DNA from: a virus
DNA length: 44,852 bases
IMG/VR virus record: IMGVR_UViG_3300043410_001734
Span: 1 to 44,852 of that record
Direction: 5' to 3' (one strand)
Shown here: in pieces, positions 36,470 through 44,852 of the stretch
Layout: each line of letters opens with the position of its first letter
Numbering within the stretch: the first letter of the stretch is position 1
Translations under genes and position numbers: made by a program
The notes under the pieces: model-generated
Database searches by the model: none
What the model was told of the DNA's origin: nothing
What the model saw: the letters and a program-made list of their open reading frames with translations, nothing else

Positions 36470-37060
36470 TTACTTGGTTGCTTTGTTGTCACTGTAGAAG
36501 ATGTGCCGCCCGATGTGTGCGATCTTCTCTTTGCCCCACTTTGGACTTACATAGTCTGCGTGATAGTACATGGCGTTCTTGAGTCCGTCAAGACGGAAAC
36601 CTTCAAGCAGAACCTTTTTAGCTACAGCCATACTTTCATTGTACGCGGCCGGATTGGTTGGCTTACGCACACCTGGCTGTTCGCAATACCAGCTGAACTG
36701 GCAAATAATTTTGTCATAGACAAAACCTTTCTGATGGATAACTCCGCAGATGTCATCTGGAAACTTTCCAGAATCCGCTCGGTTAAGGGTCACTTGAGCA
36801 ACAGCTACTTTGCCTTCGAATGGCTCATAGCCTGCTTCGTAGTAGATGTTCTGTGCCAAACATTTGAGTTCGCGCTCACGATCAGCGGCTGTTACAAATG
36901 TGGTTGGGTTACTTGCATTTTGATTTCGCAGGTAATCCATTTTGGCAACTGTGACCTTAGTCGCTACCATTAGAGCAAGCATGATGCCGGATACTACTAA
37001 TGCAAAGCGGACTAGTGCTCCTGTAAACGATTTGGTCGTTCCCTGGGCGAGAGTAGTCAT
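36470..37060 (-). CDS. SleB-like cell-wall hydrolase
   Basis: The start is the ATG at 37058-37060, behind AAAGGAG; an in-frame TTG upstream is part of that site. The 196-residue protein has an N-terminal signal-anchor helix (about 12-35) and a hydrolase_2/SleB domain: CLAQNIYYEAGYEPFEGK (catalytic-type Glu), VAQVTLNRADSGKFPDDIC, CQFSWYC and a final AMYYHADYV. Such enzymes cut peptidoglycan glycan strands. With the membrane anchor it may act as a signal-anchor-release type endolysin. It has a strong promoter with a folded leader. Confidence 0.85.
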   Translation of the reverse strand: MTTLAQGTTKSFTGALVRFALVVSGIMLALMVATKVTVAKMDYLRNQNASNPTTFVTAADRERELKCLAQNIYYEAGYEPFEGKVAVAQVTLNRADSGKFPDDICGVIHQKGFVYDKIICQFSWYCEQPGVRKPTNPAAYNESMAVAKKVLLEGFRLDGLKNAMYYHADYVSPKWGKEKIAHIGRHIFYSDNKATK

Positions 37061-37128
37061 ATTTTCTCCTTTCAAAAAACACGGATCGTTAAATCCGTAG
37101 TTCTATTTACGGACTGAAACAATCACTT

Positions 37129-37157
37129 ATAATACACTATTAATTGAGGAATGTCAA
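37129..37157 (-). promoter_or_regulatory. sigma70-type promoter of the SleB-like gene
   Basis: Minus strand: TTGACA (37152-37157), a 17-nt spacer and TATTAT (37129-37134). The roughly 65-nt leader holds a 6-bp hairpin, TCCGTA/TACGGA (37094-37113). Confidence 0.78.
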
Positions 37158-37176
37158 GGCTAACTACATTCCATGT

Positions 37177-37198
37177 CCATAAACTGGGCTGTTTATGG
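37177..37198. terminator. Inverted repeat after the 768-residue gene
   Basis: CCATAAAC, a 6-nt loop, then GTTTATGG. On the minus strand no T-run follows, so it is a weak terminator candidate or operator. Between it and the stop at 37239 nothing else is seen. Confidence 0.4.
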
Positions 37199-37238
37199 TG
37201 GTTATATTGGGTTTTTACTCCATTATAACTGTACTTTA

Positions 37239-39545
37239 CTAATTGCCTTTTAGTTGGTCTGCAATGCTCTTTGTGGTATTGGTAAGAGCTGTGACCCCGG
37301 CAGTAGCAATACTACCTCCGCCAACTGCTCCTGTTAGAGCATCTGCCAGAGATTGCTGTGGTGTCTGAGTTTGAGCAGTATCAGTTGTGGTTAAAGGCTG
37401 TTTATTGTTTTGCCCTGCCAATGATTCTTCTGACTCTAGCTCGGTTTGATTGGTCCATCTTGCTCGTTCATACAAGCCAGCAACCTTTTCAAAGTAGTGT
37501 CGTTGATATCCATAGTATGCATTCAAGAATAACAAATCTTCAGTTTCTCCTGCTGTTAATCCTTTTTCACGTGAATAAGCGGCAATGATGTTTTGTTGTT
37601 CTAAGGATAATCCAAAACCAAATCTAGCTCGTTTTCTAGCGGCAGCATCTTCAATGTCCACTTGTGGTACTTTCATACCCAGAGCCCCTAGTTTACTGGA
37701 GTTGGCAGTTTCTGCTAACATGGCTCGCATGGCCTGTCCGCCAGTGGTATTTGGATTACAACATTCTGCAATCAAGTCATAGATACCTGTTGCATCTGCA
37801 ACAATATCTAAAATTTGTCCTAGCATTCTGAGAACGCCTCTAAGTCCATTCTGGAAGATACCTTCTGGGGTAGCCGCGGCCGCGACAAGGCCAGCGTTTA
37901 CTTCCGTGGCAGACAGCACGCCGCCATCATTACCAAGGTTTCTAGCAGTTTGTGCGATGGCTTGTCCAATTCGTGTGCCGATAGCAATCAGTGTGGCCAC
38001 TGTGGTGTAAATTCCGTAGCCTGTGGCAACTGCATTTGTAATTTCACTGACCAACTGTAGCGCAGAGTCCAGGATGCCTTGATTTGCATCTGCCACTGCT
38101 TGTTGTACCACAGGATCAGTGCTGTCTTTTACTGCTTCCAGCGCCGCAATCAAGTTTACTTCTGCGGTGTTATTCAACGGATCATTTGGGTTTTCGTGTT
38201 CTTCGTAGAACTCCAACGCAACCATTAGCGCACGGCCTTCGGCAGTGTTTTCCAATGCATCGTTGGCCTGGCTGATACGTGTGAACGCATCTGTGTGAGC
38301 AAAGCCTGCGGCTGTGCCCAAAAAGTCATACATTGTTGCATCGCCAAACAAACCACTGCCACTGCCAAGATACTGACTGAGTGTGCCCATGTCATTGGCA
38401 AAATTTGGTGTGTCAATTAGTCCAATGTCTGGCAGTTCTAGGCTGTCCAACACATCGGCTATTTCTAACCAGGTGACTTTGTTTTTAATACCAAAGCTGG
38501 CTATTTGTTTACCAAAGTTATTCAAGTCGCCGTAGGGAATATTGTCCAGTGCTGTTTGTCCAATCAACACATCACCGCGGCAAAGGTCTGCGGCTGTTAA
38601 CACATTGGCACGATTGATTGGGTTGCAATGTGTTAGAGAAATCAATCGCTTGAGATTAGGGCCAGTGATTTGTCTTAGTGCTTCTAGCAACACATAAGGG
38701 CTGGCCAGTTTTACATCAAGTTCATCATCTAAGAAAACACCTTGATCCAACAAAGGTTGTCTTAGACCAATTTTGTCTGCAATGCCTTGCTTTTGCAAAC
38801 TCATAACCATTCCGTTTGGAGTACCAATGGTGTCAGGATCGTTTGGATCCCAAAGGGTACCAAGCCTACGCATGGCATCTGTTACCACTGCAATACCTGT
38901 ACGAATCTGATCGCCTGAGATTCTAATACCGCTGGCTCTTAAACGAGCACCTGCCACAGTATTATCTGCATTAGGACCAAAACGTGCTGTTACACCACCA
39001 CTGATCAAGTCTGTGAATGTTTTGCACGCCTGCAACAGTTGACTCACTGAACGCAATGCACCAAACACATCAGCAATACCACTCATGGTAAAACTGGCTT
39101 GTGCATGACGTCTTGCTCTGAAACAGGTTTCAAGAAACTTCAACGGAGCATTAACCAATTCATTGGCACGGCGTATGGCTGACTGTACAATGGCATTGGG
39201 ATCAACCCCTGCGTCTCTGGCAGCTTGGTTGATAACTGCCACCCCTACCATGAGACCAAAACCATTCACGTTGTTTCTAATAGAGTTAACTAGAACAACA
39301 CTGGTGCTGGCAGCATTAACAATTCGTGTTAGCTTGCCACACACTCGCGACACACTCTGCAGGCCAGCGGCCACTGTGCTGAAGTCTGTGGGAGGAATAA
39401 AAACATCGCCCTCACTGAGAAGCGCCAGCAGACTGCGTGTTTTAGCAGGCGTGGTTACAGGAGGTTCTTTTCCCTCGTTTGGGTAAGGAGAATAGCCAGT
39501 TGGCTGAGTCTCGTACTCCCATGCGTATGAACTTGGTCCTATCAT
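37239..39545 (-). CDS. Large helical protein, probable virion component
   Basis: The 768-residue protein is Ala/Asn/Leu-rich and mostly helical, with an N-terminal Pro-rich segment (YETQPTGYSPYPNEGKEPP). A long stretch of helices with conserved-looking Cys (FLETCFRARRHAQASF; LIAECCNPNTTGGQ) follows. A charged region (KRARFGFGLSLEQQNIIAAY) and a Gln/Thr-rich C-terminus complete it. There is no signal peptide. Size and composition fit a tail or internal virion protein, but no family is recognised. Confidence 0.72.
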   Translation of the reverse strand: MIGPSSYAWEYETQPTGYSPYPNEGKEPPVTTPAKTRSLLALLSEGDVFIPPTDFSTVAAGLQSVSRVCGKLTRIVNAASTSVVLVNSIRNNVNGFGLMVGVAVINQAARDAGVDPNAIVQSAIRRANELVNAPLKFLETCFRARRHAQASFTMSGIADVFGALRSVSQLLQACKTFTDLISGGVTARFGPNADNTVAGARLRASGIRISGDQIRTGIAVVTDAMRRLGTLWDPNDPDTIGTPNGMVMSLQKQGIADKIGLRQPLLDQGVFLDDELDVKLASPYVLLEALRQITGPNLKRLISLTHCNPINRANVLTAADLCRGDVLIGQTALDNIPYGDLNNFGKQIASFGIKNKVTWLEIADVLDSLELPDIGLIDTPNFANDMGTLSQYLGSGSGLFGDATMYDFLGTAAGFAHTDAFTRISQANDALENTAEGRALMVALEFYEEHENPNDPLNNTAEVNLIAALEAVKDSTDPVVQQAVADANQGILDSALQLVSEITNAVATGYGIYTTVATLIAIGTRIGQAIAQTARNLGNDGGVLSATEVNAGLVAAAATPEGIFQNGLRGVLRMLGQILDIVADATGIYDLIAECCNPNTTGGQAMRAMLAETANSSKLGALGMKVPQVDIEDAAARKRARFGFGLSLEQQNIIAAYSREKGLTAGETEDLLFLNAYYGYQRHYFEKVAGLYERARWTNQTELESEESLAGQNNKQPLTTTDTAQTQTPQQSLADALTGAVGGGSIATAGVTALTNTTKSIADQLKGN

Positions 39546-39577
39546 ACTACTACTTATCTCAAAAAAACCAAGGAGAA

Positions 39578-39898
39578 TTAAACTCCGCCGGTTAGTACAC
39601 TAGCAGAAACGGGTTTGATACCTGTGGTGGTTTGGATGTAGTAATCTTTGACTTCACGTGCGCTTGCGGCATGAAACAAGATGTGTGACTTGTTAACAGT
39701 GATTGTGATATCAGGGTCAACTGTGAACAAACTGGCAATCAACATGATGCCTTTTTGGCTGGGTACAACTGTGCATGGACGCTCTAGTTTGTATTCCAAA
39801 CCAGATTCTTCCAGTACCTTGGCCACGATTTCGTCTCCATTGGAGAGCTTGAAAGTTACGATGTCACCTGCATCGTATTTGCTTTGTGAAATTAACAT
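39578..39898 (-). CDS. LSm/Hfq-like small protein
   Basis: The 106-residue protein has an Sm1-like segment: GDIVTFKLSNGDEIVAKVLE, then LEYKLERPCTVV, a KGIMLI strand and an IDI-like ITITVNKSHI strand. This is the five-strand Sm fold pattern seen in Hfq-like proteins of T4-like aquatic phages. It could form an RNA-binding ring. It lies right after the glutaredoxin gene. Confidence 0.6.
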   Translation of the reverse strand: MLISQSKYDAGDIVTFKLSNGDEIVAKVLEESGLEYKLERPCTVVPSQKGIMLIASLFTVDPDITITVNKSHILFHAASAREVKDYYIQTTTGIKPVSASVLTGGV

Positions 39899-39900
39899 TT

Positions 39901-40146
39901 TTATCCTTTGAGTGTTTCAAAAAAGGCAGCTTCTTGTTTTGCAAGACCTTGATAACCGCCTTCTACTAGTAGAGCACCATCTTTGTAAATCTGTGGAACT
40001 GTTCTATGCCCTTGGCTTAAAACAAATTCACGTGCTTGTGCATCTTCATCAATTTTTACTTCTTCGAATTCCAGTCCCTTGAGCTTGAGCAAGTTTTTTG
40101 CCTGCACACAAAATGGACAATTATTTTTTGAATATACCGTAATCAT
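39901..40146 (-). CDS. grx: Glutaredoxin
   Basis: The 81-residue protein has a full glutaredoxin fold with the active site CPFC (C10, C13), the cis-Pro loop TVPQIY and the GG pair (LLVEGGYQGL) for glutathione binding. It reduces the NrdA active-site disulfide. Its ATG directly follows the nrdB stop (TAAATG), so the reductant is made together with the enzyme. Confidence 0.95.
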   Translation of the reverse strand: MITVYSKNNCPFCVQAKNLLKLKGLEFEEVKIDEDAQAREFVLSQGHRTVPQIYKDGALLVEGGYQGLAKQEAAFFETLKG

Positions 40147-41271
40147 TTATAAACTAAATCCCTTGAACGTATTGCTGTCGACATCCTGCTTGGTGCCGCC
40201 AATCACGTATGTAGTTATCTCTGTTTCCTGGGGAGCTACTTGAACTTCCGCACCAGCGATCCACTTGGCTGTCCATGGCAATGGATTTGATCCTGTTTTA
40301 ATTCCGCACTTCAAACCAACTGCTGTCATGCGCTTGCATGTGAGCCAGTCAACGTAGTCGCAGAGCAGTTGTTCATTCAAGCCAATCATTGAGCCATCCT
40401 TGAACAAATACTTGGCCCAGGCTTTCTCTTGATCCGCGGCACTCAAGAACATGCGTTCACAGTCTGCTAGTGTTTCTTCTTTGATCTTGGCAAAGTCAGC
40501 ATCGTCCTGTGGCAACAATTTAATCAAGGTCTGTGTTGAACCTAGATGCACGTTTTCATCGCGGCAGATCAATTTAATAATCTTGGCATTGCCTTCCATC
40601 TTCTTCAACTCTGCAAATGCCCATGAGCAAGCAAAGCTCACATAAAATCTTATGCCTTCTAGTGCGTTGACACTGTTAATTGCCAACCATAACTTCTTCT
40701 TGATTTCATATTCGTCAACAGTGACGTTCTCTCCGTTGACCACATGGTTACCTGCCCCCAAGAACTGATATGCTTGTACGCTGTCAATGAGGTCATCATA
40801 GTATTTGCTAATATCTTTAGCACAGTTCACAATAGGTTCAATTTCTGTTAGCTCATCAAAGATAACACTGGGGTCAGGATAGATGTTACGAATGATGTGT
40901 GTGTAGCTACGACTGTGAATGGTTTCGTTAAAGGTCCAGGTGGTAATCCAGGTTTCTAGTTCTGGGATAGATACCAATGGGCCAAACGCCATTGTAGGCG
41001 CACGGCCCTGTACTGAGTCTAGTAGAATTTGTCTTTTTAGATTTGATGTAAAAATGTGCTGTTCAAACTCTGTAAGCTCTTTGAAGTCCTTGCTGTCGTG
41101 TCCAACATCAACTTCTTCTGGGCGCCAAAAAAATCCTAACTGCTTGTCTGTGAGTTTATCAAATTGTCTATACTTTAGTGTGTCAAAACGCTGAATGGCA
41201 ACACCGCCATTGGGATCCATAAAGGCCAAACTGTCAACGTGAGATTTTTTATTTAGATTGAATACTGACAT
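40147..41271 (-). CDS. nrdB: Ribonucleotide reductase class Ia, beta subunit NrdB
   Basis: The 374-residue protein has all class Ia marks. D85 (ILLDSVQGR), E116 and H119 (NETIHSRSYTH) serve as iron ligands. Y123 is the radical tyrosine. A Glu in LEGIRFYVSF and RDENVHLG supply the second iron site. The C-terminus DSNTFKGFSL is the peptide that docks to NrdA. It makes the radical for dNTP synthesis. It is the E. coli/T4-type beta subunit, in the order nrdA, nrdB, grx. Confidence 0.98.
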   Translation of the reverse strand: MSVFNLNKKSHVDSLAFMDPNGGVAIQRFDTLKYRQFDKLTDKQLGFFWRPEEVDVGHDSKDFKELTEFEQHIFTSNLKRQILLDSVQGRAPTMAFGPLVSIPELETWITTWTFNETIHSRSYTHIIRNIYPDPSVIFDELTEIEPIVNCAKDISKYYDDLIDSVQAYQFLGAGNHVVNGENVTVDEYEIKKKLWLAINSVNALEGIRFYVSFACSWAFAELKKMEGNAKIIKLICRDENVHLGSTQTLIKLLPQDDADFAKIKEETLADCERMFLSAADQEKAWAKYLFKDGSMIGLNEQLLCDYVDWLTCKRMTAVGLKCGIKTGSNPLPWTAKWIAGAEVQVAPQETEITTYVIGGTKQDVDSNTFKGFSL

Positions 41272-41288
41272 GGTGTCTTCCTAGTTAA

Positions 41289-43592
41289 TTAAATTACGCA
41301 ACTTTCACAATCTTCTTGCTCTACAATTGGTTGTAGTGGAAGAGATTCTTTGGCCATAAGTTTGTCTACGTCAATTTCGCCTTGACCATCATAGGTGTTG
41401 AAATAGTATAGTTGCTTGCCTCCGTACTTGTAAAACTGTAGCAGGTGTTGCAACATTTCACTCATTGGAATTTTTTCTTCTTCGTAGTATTGAGGATTAT
41501 AACTGGTGTTAACAGAAATGCCTTGATCAATGTATTTTTGTAAAATAGCGCAGATGTTCATGTAACCAATTGGGCTCTTTTGATCCCATAGTAGTTCATA
41601 CTTATTCTTGAGTCTACGGAACTCAGGTACAACTTGTTTTAGAACACCATGCTTGCTTTGCTTGATGCTAACATAACTACGTGGTGGCTCAATGCCATTG
41701 GTAGCGTTAGCAATCTGTGCAGATGTTTCTGCAGGCATCAGCGCCATGAGTGTAGCATTGCGAATACCTGTGTCAAGAATCTGCTCACGCAAGGCACGCC
41801 ATGCCATGCGTTCTTGGTGTGGTACCAGTTCGTCAACATCCTTCTTGCGTGTGTCGATTGGTAGCAAACCATCTGCATACTTGAGATCATGCCAACGCTT
41901 GCAAGGACCTTGTTCCTTGGCTAGGTCTGCGCTGGCTTTGATCAAGTAATAACTCCATGCTTCTGCATACTCGTCAACTAGTGACAAGGCACGTGGATCT
42001 GAATAGCTGACGTCATTCTTGGCTAAGAAGTATGCTAGGTTGATAATGCCAATGCCCAGCGGACGGAACTCTTCTGTTGCCAAACGTGCGGCCTTAACTG
42101 GATAGTCTTGATAACTTAACAAGGCGTCCAGACCGCGTACTGCTAACCGGCAAATACGCTCGAAATCATGTGGGCTTTTTACATTGCCCCAATTGGCTGC
42201 ACTTAGAGTACAGAGTGCAATCCTACCATCCTCGTCATTGATATCTTTCAGCGGAACTGTCGGTAAATCAATTTCAGTGCAAAGATTGCTCATGCGGATT
42301 GGTGCAATTTTTTCTTTGAATGGTGAATGCGTGTTTGCATGATCAACATTCATTAGATAGATACGACCAGTGTCTTTGCGTTCCTGCATGAAGCTGGTAA
42401 ACAACTGTAAAGCCTTGACCGTCTTTTTACGCAATTTGGTATTGCGTTCAGCACGTTCATACAACTCTCTAAACTTATCCTGATCATTAAAGAATGCATC
42501 ATACATCTCAGGAATGTCATGTGGTGAGAACAATGTGATGTCACCACCAGTTAACAAACGCTCGTACATCAGCTTGTTAAACTGTACACCGTAGTCCATG
42601 TGACGGATACGGTTGTCTTCTGTGCCCTTGTTGTTCTTGAGAACCAACAGGTCCTCAACTTCCAAGTGCCAAATAGGATAGTACAATGTTGCCGCGCCAT
42701 TGCGTACACCGCCTTGTGAGCAAGAACGTGTGGCTGTTTGGAAATGCTTGTAGAAAGGGATCACGCCTGTGTGATAAGCATCGCCCTTGCGAATAGGTGA
42801 ACCTAGTGCGCGGATACGTCCTGCGCCAATACCAATGCCAGCTTTCTGACTTACATACTTGACTATAGATGATGCAGTAGCATTGATGCTATCCAGGCTG
42901 TCATCAGACTCAATAAGAACACAACTGCTGAATTGTTTTTGCGGTGTTCGTACGCCAGCCATAACAGGGGTAGGCAAAGAGATATCGTGATTAGAAATGG
43001 CGTCATAATAATCCTTAACCCAAGTCAGCCTTGTTTCCTTAGGATAGTTCTGGAACAAGGTGGCTGCAATCAAGATATAAGCCATTTGTGGTGTTTCTAG
43101 TATTTCGCCTGTTACACGATTCTGTACTAGATACTTGCCACGCATCTGTTCCATGGCAACGTAGGTCAAGTGCTCATCACGGTCATGGTGAACATAACTG
43201 TTGATCTTGCCCCACTCTTCTTCTGAATAAGCGGCGAGAAGTCCTGCATCGTAAAATCCAGACTCCACGTTTTTGCGAACAAGGTCCAGCAGGGGCCATG
43301 GTTCATAGTCTCCATAGACTTGTTTACGCAAATGGTAGTTAATCAGCCTGCCGGCCACGTATTGGTAATTGGGTGTTTCTTCACAGATCAAATCAGCTGC
43401 CGACTTGATCAATGTTTCTTGTATTTCAGAAGTTTTAATTCCGTTGTAAAACTGTATGTGACTTTTAATTTCTACTTCGCTGGCACTCACGCCTGTGATG
43501 CCTTCTGTTGCCCAGAACACAACCTTGTGTAGCTTTTCTAGGTTGAGTGGCTCCTTGGCACCATTTCTTTTTGTAACTTGTATTTGACTCAT
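41289..43592 (-). CDS. nrdA: Ribonucleotide reductase class Ia, alpha subunit NrdA
   Basis: The 767-residue protein has the N-terminal ATP-cone (VTKRNGAKEPLNLEKLHK) and the catalytic set: C224 (SSCVLIE), N436/C438/E440 (SNLCTEIDLP), C461 (ALCTLSAANW) and the radical-relay pair Y729-Y730 (QLYYFNTY). The C-terminal CESC (C762, C765) passes electrons from glutaredoxin. It reduces NDPs to dNDPs. The ATP-cone suggests dATP feedback could still act. It ends 17 nt before nrdB. Confidence 0.98.
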   Translation of the reverse strand: MSQIQVTKRNGAKEPLNLEKLHKVVFWATEGITGVSASEVEIKSHIQFYNGIKTSEIQETLIKSAADLICEETPNYQYVAGRLINYHLRKQVYGDYEPWPLLDLVRKNVESGFYDAGLLAAYSEEEWGKINSYVHHDRDEHLTYVAMEQMRGKYLVQNRVTGEILETPQMAYILIAATLFQNYPKETRLTWVKDYYDAISNHDISLPTPVMAGVRTPQKQFSSCVLIESDDSLDSINATASSIVKYVSQKAGIGIGAGRIRALGSPIRKGDAYHTGVIPFYKHFQTATRSCSQGGVRNGAATLYYPIWHLEVEDLLVLKNNKGTEDNRIRHMDYGVQFNKLMYERLLTGGDITLFSPHDIPEMYDAFFNDQDKFRELYERAERNTKLRKKTVKALQLFTSFMQERKDTGRIYLMNVDHANTHSPFKEKIAPIRMSNLCTEIDLPTVPLKDINDEDGRIALCTLSAANWGNVKSPHDFERICRLAVRGLDALLSYQDYPVKAARLATEEFRPLGIGIINLAYFLAKNDVSYSDPRALSLVDEYAEAWSYYLIKASADLAKEQGPCKRWHDLKYADGLLPIDTRKKDVDELVPHQERMAWRALREQILDTGIRNATLMALMPAETSAQIANATNGIEPPRSYVSIKQSKHGVLKQVVPEFRRLKNKYELLWDQKSPIGYMNICAILQKYIDQGISVNTSYNPQYYEEEKIPMSEMLQHLLQFYKYGGKQLYYFNTYDGQGEIDVDKLMAKESLPLQPIVEQEDCESCVI

Positions 43593-43608
43593 TGATTCCT
43601 CTAACTTT

Positions 43609-44040
43609 TCAATAGCGGTCCAGCTTCAATTCACTGCTGTTATATTCGATTAATAGTTCTAACTCGTTTGGTATTGATTTTTTATTTAAGATTTCGCCCT
43701 GCTCCAAATTAAGAACATATTTCCCATCGTCAATCCAAACTAAATTATATAAACCACGGTTTTGCTTGTGCTTGTACACACGCAGAGCATAATCATGATC
43801 TCTGTGGGCACTAAGATATAGAGTGTACACTATTCCCAATGCTTTTGCAAGATCGCAATAGCAATTCTCGGCTATCATGGTCCAAGGATCTGGCCACAAC
43901 TCCGGTTTATTATGCTCAAGGTAAAAGGGAGTAAAAGGACACCTACTCCAGAACTTGTCTACATTCTCGAGAGCTCGTTCGAACGTGATATCGTCGATTT
44001 CATTCCTGAAACGCTTCCAGGCGGCCAGACGATCCGGCAT
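43609..44040 (-). CDS. Unknown conserved-looking protein (143 aa)
   Basis: The second in-frame ATG (44038-44040) is chosen because GGAAG lies before it; an earlier ATG at 44055 lacks a ribosome-binding site. The product has MPDRLAAWKRFRNEIDDI, then FWSRCPFTPFYLEHN, a WPDPWTMIAENCYCDLAKA segment and YNLVWIDDGKYVLN. The Trp/Pro/Cys-rich centre looks like a conserved core. I recall similar phage proteins near structural genes, without function. Confidence 0.68.
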   Translation of the reverse strand: MPDRLAAWKRFRNEIDDITFERALENVDKFWSRCPFTPFYLEHNKPELWPDPWTMIAENCYCDLAKALGIVYTLYLSAHRDHDYALRVYKHKQNRGLYNLVWIDDGKYVLNLEQGEILNKKSIPNELELLIEYNSSELKLDRY

Positions 44041-44068
44041 TGATAACTTCCACATGCTGTACTTATTA

Positions 44069-44852
44069 TTAAATTGTAGTGGTAATAGAATAAGTTAAAT
44101 TAGCAGTCGATGCCAAGCCATTGGTGTATCTTAGTATCGCTGTAGACGCATTTACGCTGGTTACTTCAAAGGTTACACCAGTAGGACCAGGATAAACAAA
44201 CGTTGTGGCATTTGGATACTCTATGTATTCATCAATGTATTGAACATTGGTGCCTTGTCTGATGATATCAATCTTGCCTTGGCGATATGCGTTGGCAGTT
44301 TCACTCTTGAGGAAGTAAGACACTGTGGCAGATGTGGTTGTGCCTGAGAACACTATGCCAGTGTTTGCTTGGTTAGCACTTGCATTCAATGTTAACACTC
44401 TGGCAGGTGATTGTGTTTGCATGCCTAGTGTGATACCAGTGTTGGCGCTGAACCCTACGCTTACCGCACGACTTTGAATATACACTCTTGGTTGTACTGC
44501 ATGGTCTGCTTCTGATCTTTCAAAGAAGTCACCTGTGCTGTAGTTGCCAGAACCTTCAAAATTTAATACAGGATAGGCTGCATTGCCGGCACCTGCATAG
44601 GCTGTGCCAACATCACCGTAGTAGTTCATTGAACTCATAACACTGGTGATTGTCCCCACGTTGGTGCTTTGTACTTTAATTGCTGATCTTGCTACGCCAT
44701 CAAAGTTTGAACTCACCACACGAATATTCTTTGTCATTGCATCTGATGCATCAACATCAACAACAACACCATTGGTTACTTCTGAGAAGTTGCATCCAAT
44801 GAATCTTATGTTTTCGCCATTCAACACAACTCCTTGTGTGCAGTTGTAGAAA
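44069..44852 (-). CDS. Beta-helical tail-fibre or tailspike protein, truncated at the window edge
   Basis: The frame is open to the right edge, so the N-terminal part is missing; at least 260 residues are seen. Right-handed beta-helix coils are visible: ENIRFIGCNFSEVTNGVVVD, then TKNIRVVSSNFDGVARSAIK and SAIKVQSTNVGTITSVM. A beta-rich C-terminal knob follows. This is the pattern of pectate-lyase-like tailspikes. A GTG at 44825-44827 is not the true start, because the same frame continues upstream in matching coils (FYNCTQGVVLNG). Confidence 0.78.
   Translation of the reverse strand, partial: FYNCTQGVVLNGENIRFIGCNFSEVTNGVVVDVDASDAMTKNIRVVSSNFDGVARSAIKVQSTNVGTITSVMSSMNYYGDVGTAYAGAGNAAYPVLNFEGSGNYSTGDFFERSEADHAVQPRVYIQSRAVSVGFSANTGITLGMQTQSPARVLTLNASANQANTGIVFSGTTTSATVSYFLKSETANAYRQGKIDIIRQGTNVQYIDEYIEYPNATTFVYPGPTGVTFEVTSVNASTAILRYTNGLASTANLTYSITTTI

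Noticed and set aside
1-44852. tRNA genes, CRISPR arrays, insertion sequences or an integrase
   Set aside because: None seen by eye: no cloverleaf with CCA-type end, no regularly spaced repeats, no transposase or recombinase motifs.
1-44852. Bacterial chromosome as the source, given clpX, clpP, metK and csgG
   Set aside because: Gene packing, the many tiny coupled ORFs, fibre and beta-helix genes and late-promoter motifs fit a large phage better; the host-like genes are scattered singly among them.

Overview
The window looks like part of the genome of a large, tailed, T4-related (myovirus-type) phage of a Gram-negative bacterium, not a bacterial chromosome. Evidence: genes are packed with ATGA, TAATG and GTGA overlaps; virion-type proteins (coiled-coil, fibre and beta-helix proteins) sit among nucleotide-metabolism genes (nrdA, nrdB, glutaredoxin); there are dozens of tiny ORFs, a small S21-type ribosomal protein, a DexA-like exonuclease and lysis-type genes. 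T4-type late-promoter motifs (xATAAATA) precede many genes, and consensus sigma70 promoters (TTGAC[A/C], usually 17 nt, TATAAT-like) precede others. The phasin-like protein, IbpA-like Hsp20 and curli parts suggest a proteobacterial host, perhaps betaproteobacterial; this is inference. No terminase, capsid or polymerase gene lies here, so the phage assignment rests on the whole picture.

Layout. 1-3.3 kb: coiled-coil and other likely virion or assembly proteins, a zincin and a nucleotidyltransferase. 3.3-4.5 kb: ClpP and an SprT-like zincin. 4.5-6.5 kb: envelope genes (LPP20-like lipoprotein, entericidin-like peptide, secreted protein, two more lipoproteins). 6.4-8.4 kb: small genes, several with their own sigma70 promoter, including a phasin-like protein and a membrane-anchored histone-H1-like protein. 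8.4-10.7 kb: small membrane protein, UV damage endonuclease and SAM synthetase operon. 10.7-13.6 kb: fibre protein, methyltransferase-like protein, and a divergent trio of holin-like proteins. 13.7-24.9 kb: the most unusual part. A curli-like (type VIII secretion) locus runs csgF, csgG, curlin, 57-aa protein, FecR-domain protein, 844-aa PA14/curlin adhesin, small secreted protein, glycosyltransferase-like protein, CHASE2-adenylate cyclase, penicillin-binding-type peptidase. A second glycosyltransferase-like paralogue lies at the other edge.

24.9-28.6 kb: DexA-like exonuclease, ClpS, Hsp20, bS21 and ClpX. With ClpP at 3.3 kb this gives a phage-borne ClpXP plus adaptor and chaperone set. 28.6-33.7 kb: membrane/coiled-coil and virion-type proteins. 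33.7-35.3 kb: a plus-strand early island with a PD-(D/E)XK-like protein, a GIY-YIG nuclease and two small genes; the first two appear to have leaderless transcripts. 35.3-37.2 kb: acidic protein, third zincin, membrane protein and SleB-like hydrolase. 37.2-39.5 kb: a large helical protein. 39.6-43.6 kb: LSm-like protein, glutaredoxin, NrdB and NrdA. 43.6-44.85 kb: a conserved-looking unknown and a truncated beta-helix fibre.

How it may work together (inference): RNR, MetK and UvsE serve DNA synthesis and integrity; ClpXP/ClpS/Hsp20/bS21 adjust host protein turnover and translation; the curli, FecR, cyclase, lipoprotein and peptidase genes would remodel the envelope or surface of the infected cell. 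No gene-free stretch exceeds about 300 bases. I saw no tRNA, CRISPR array or insertion sequence.
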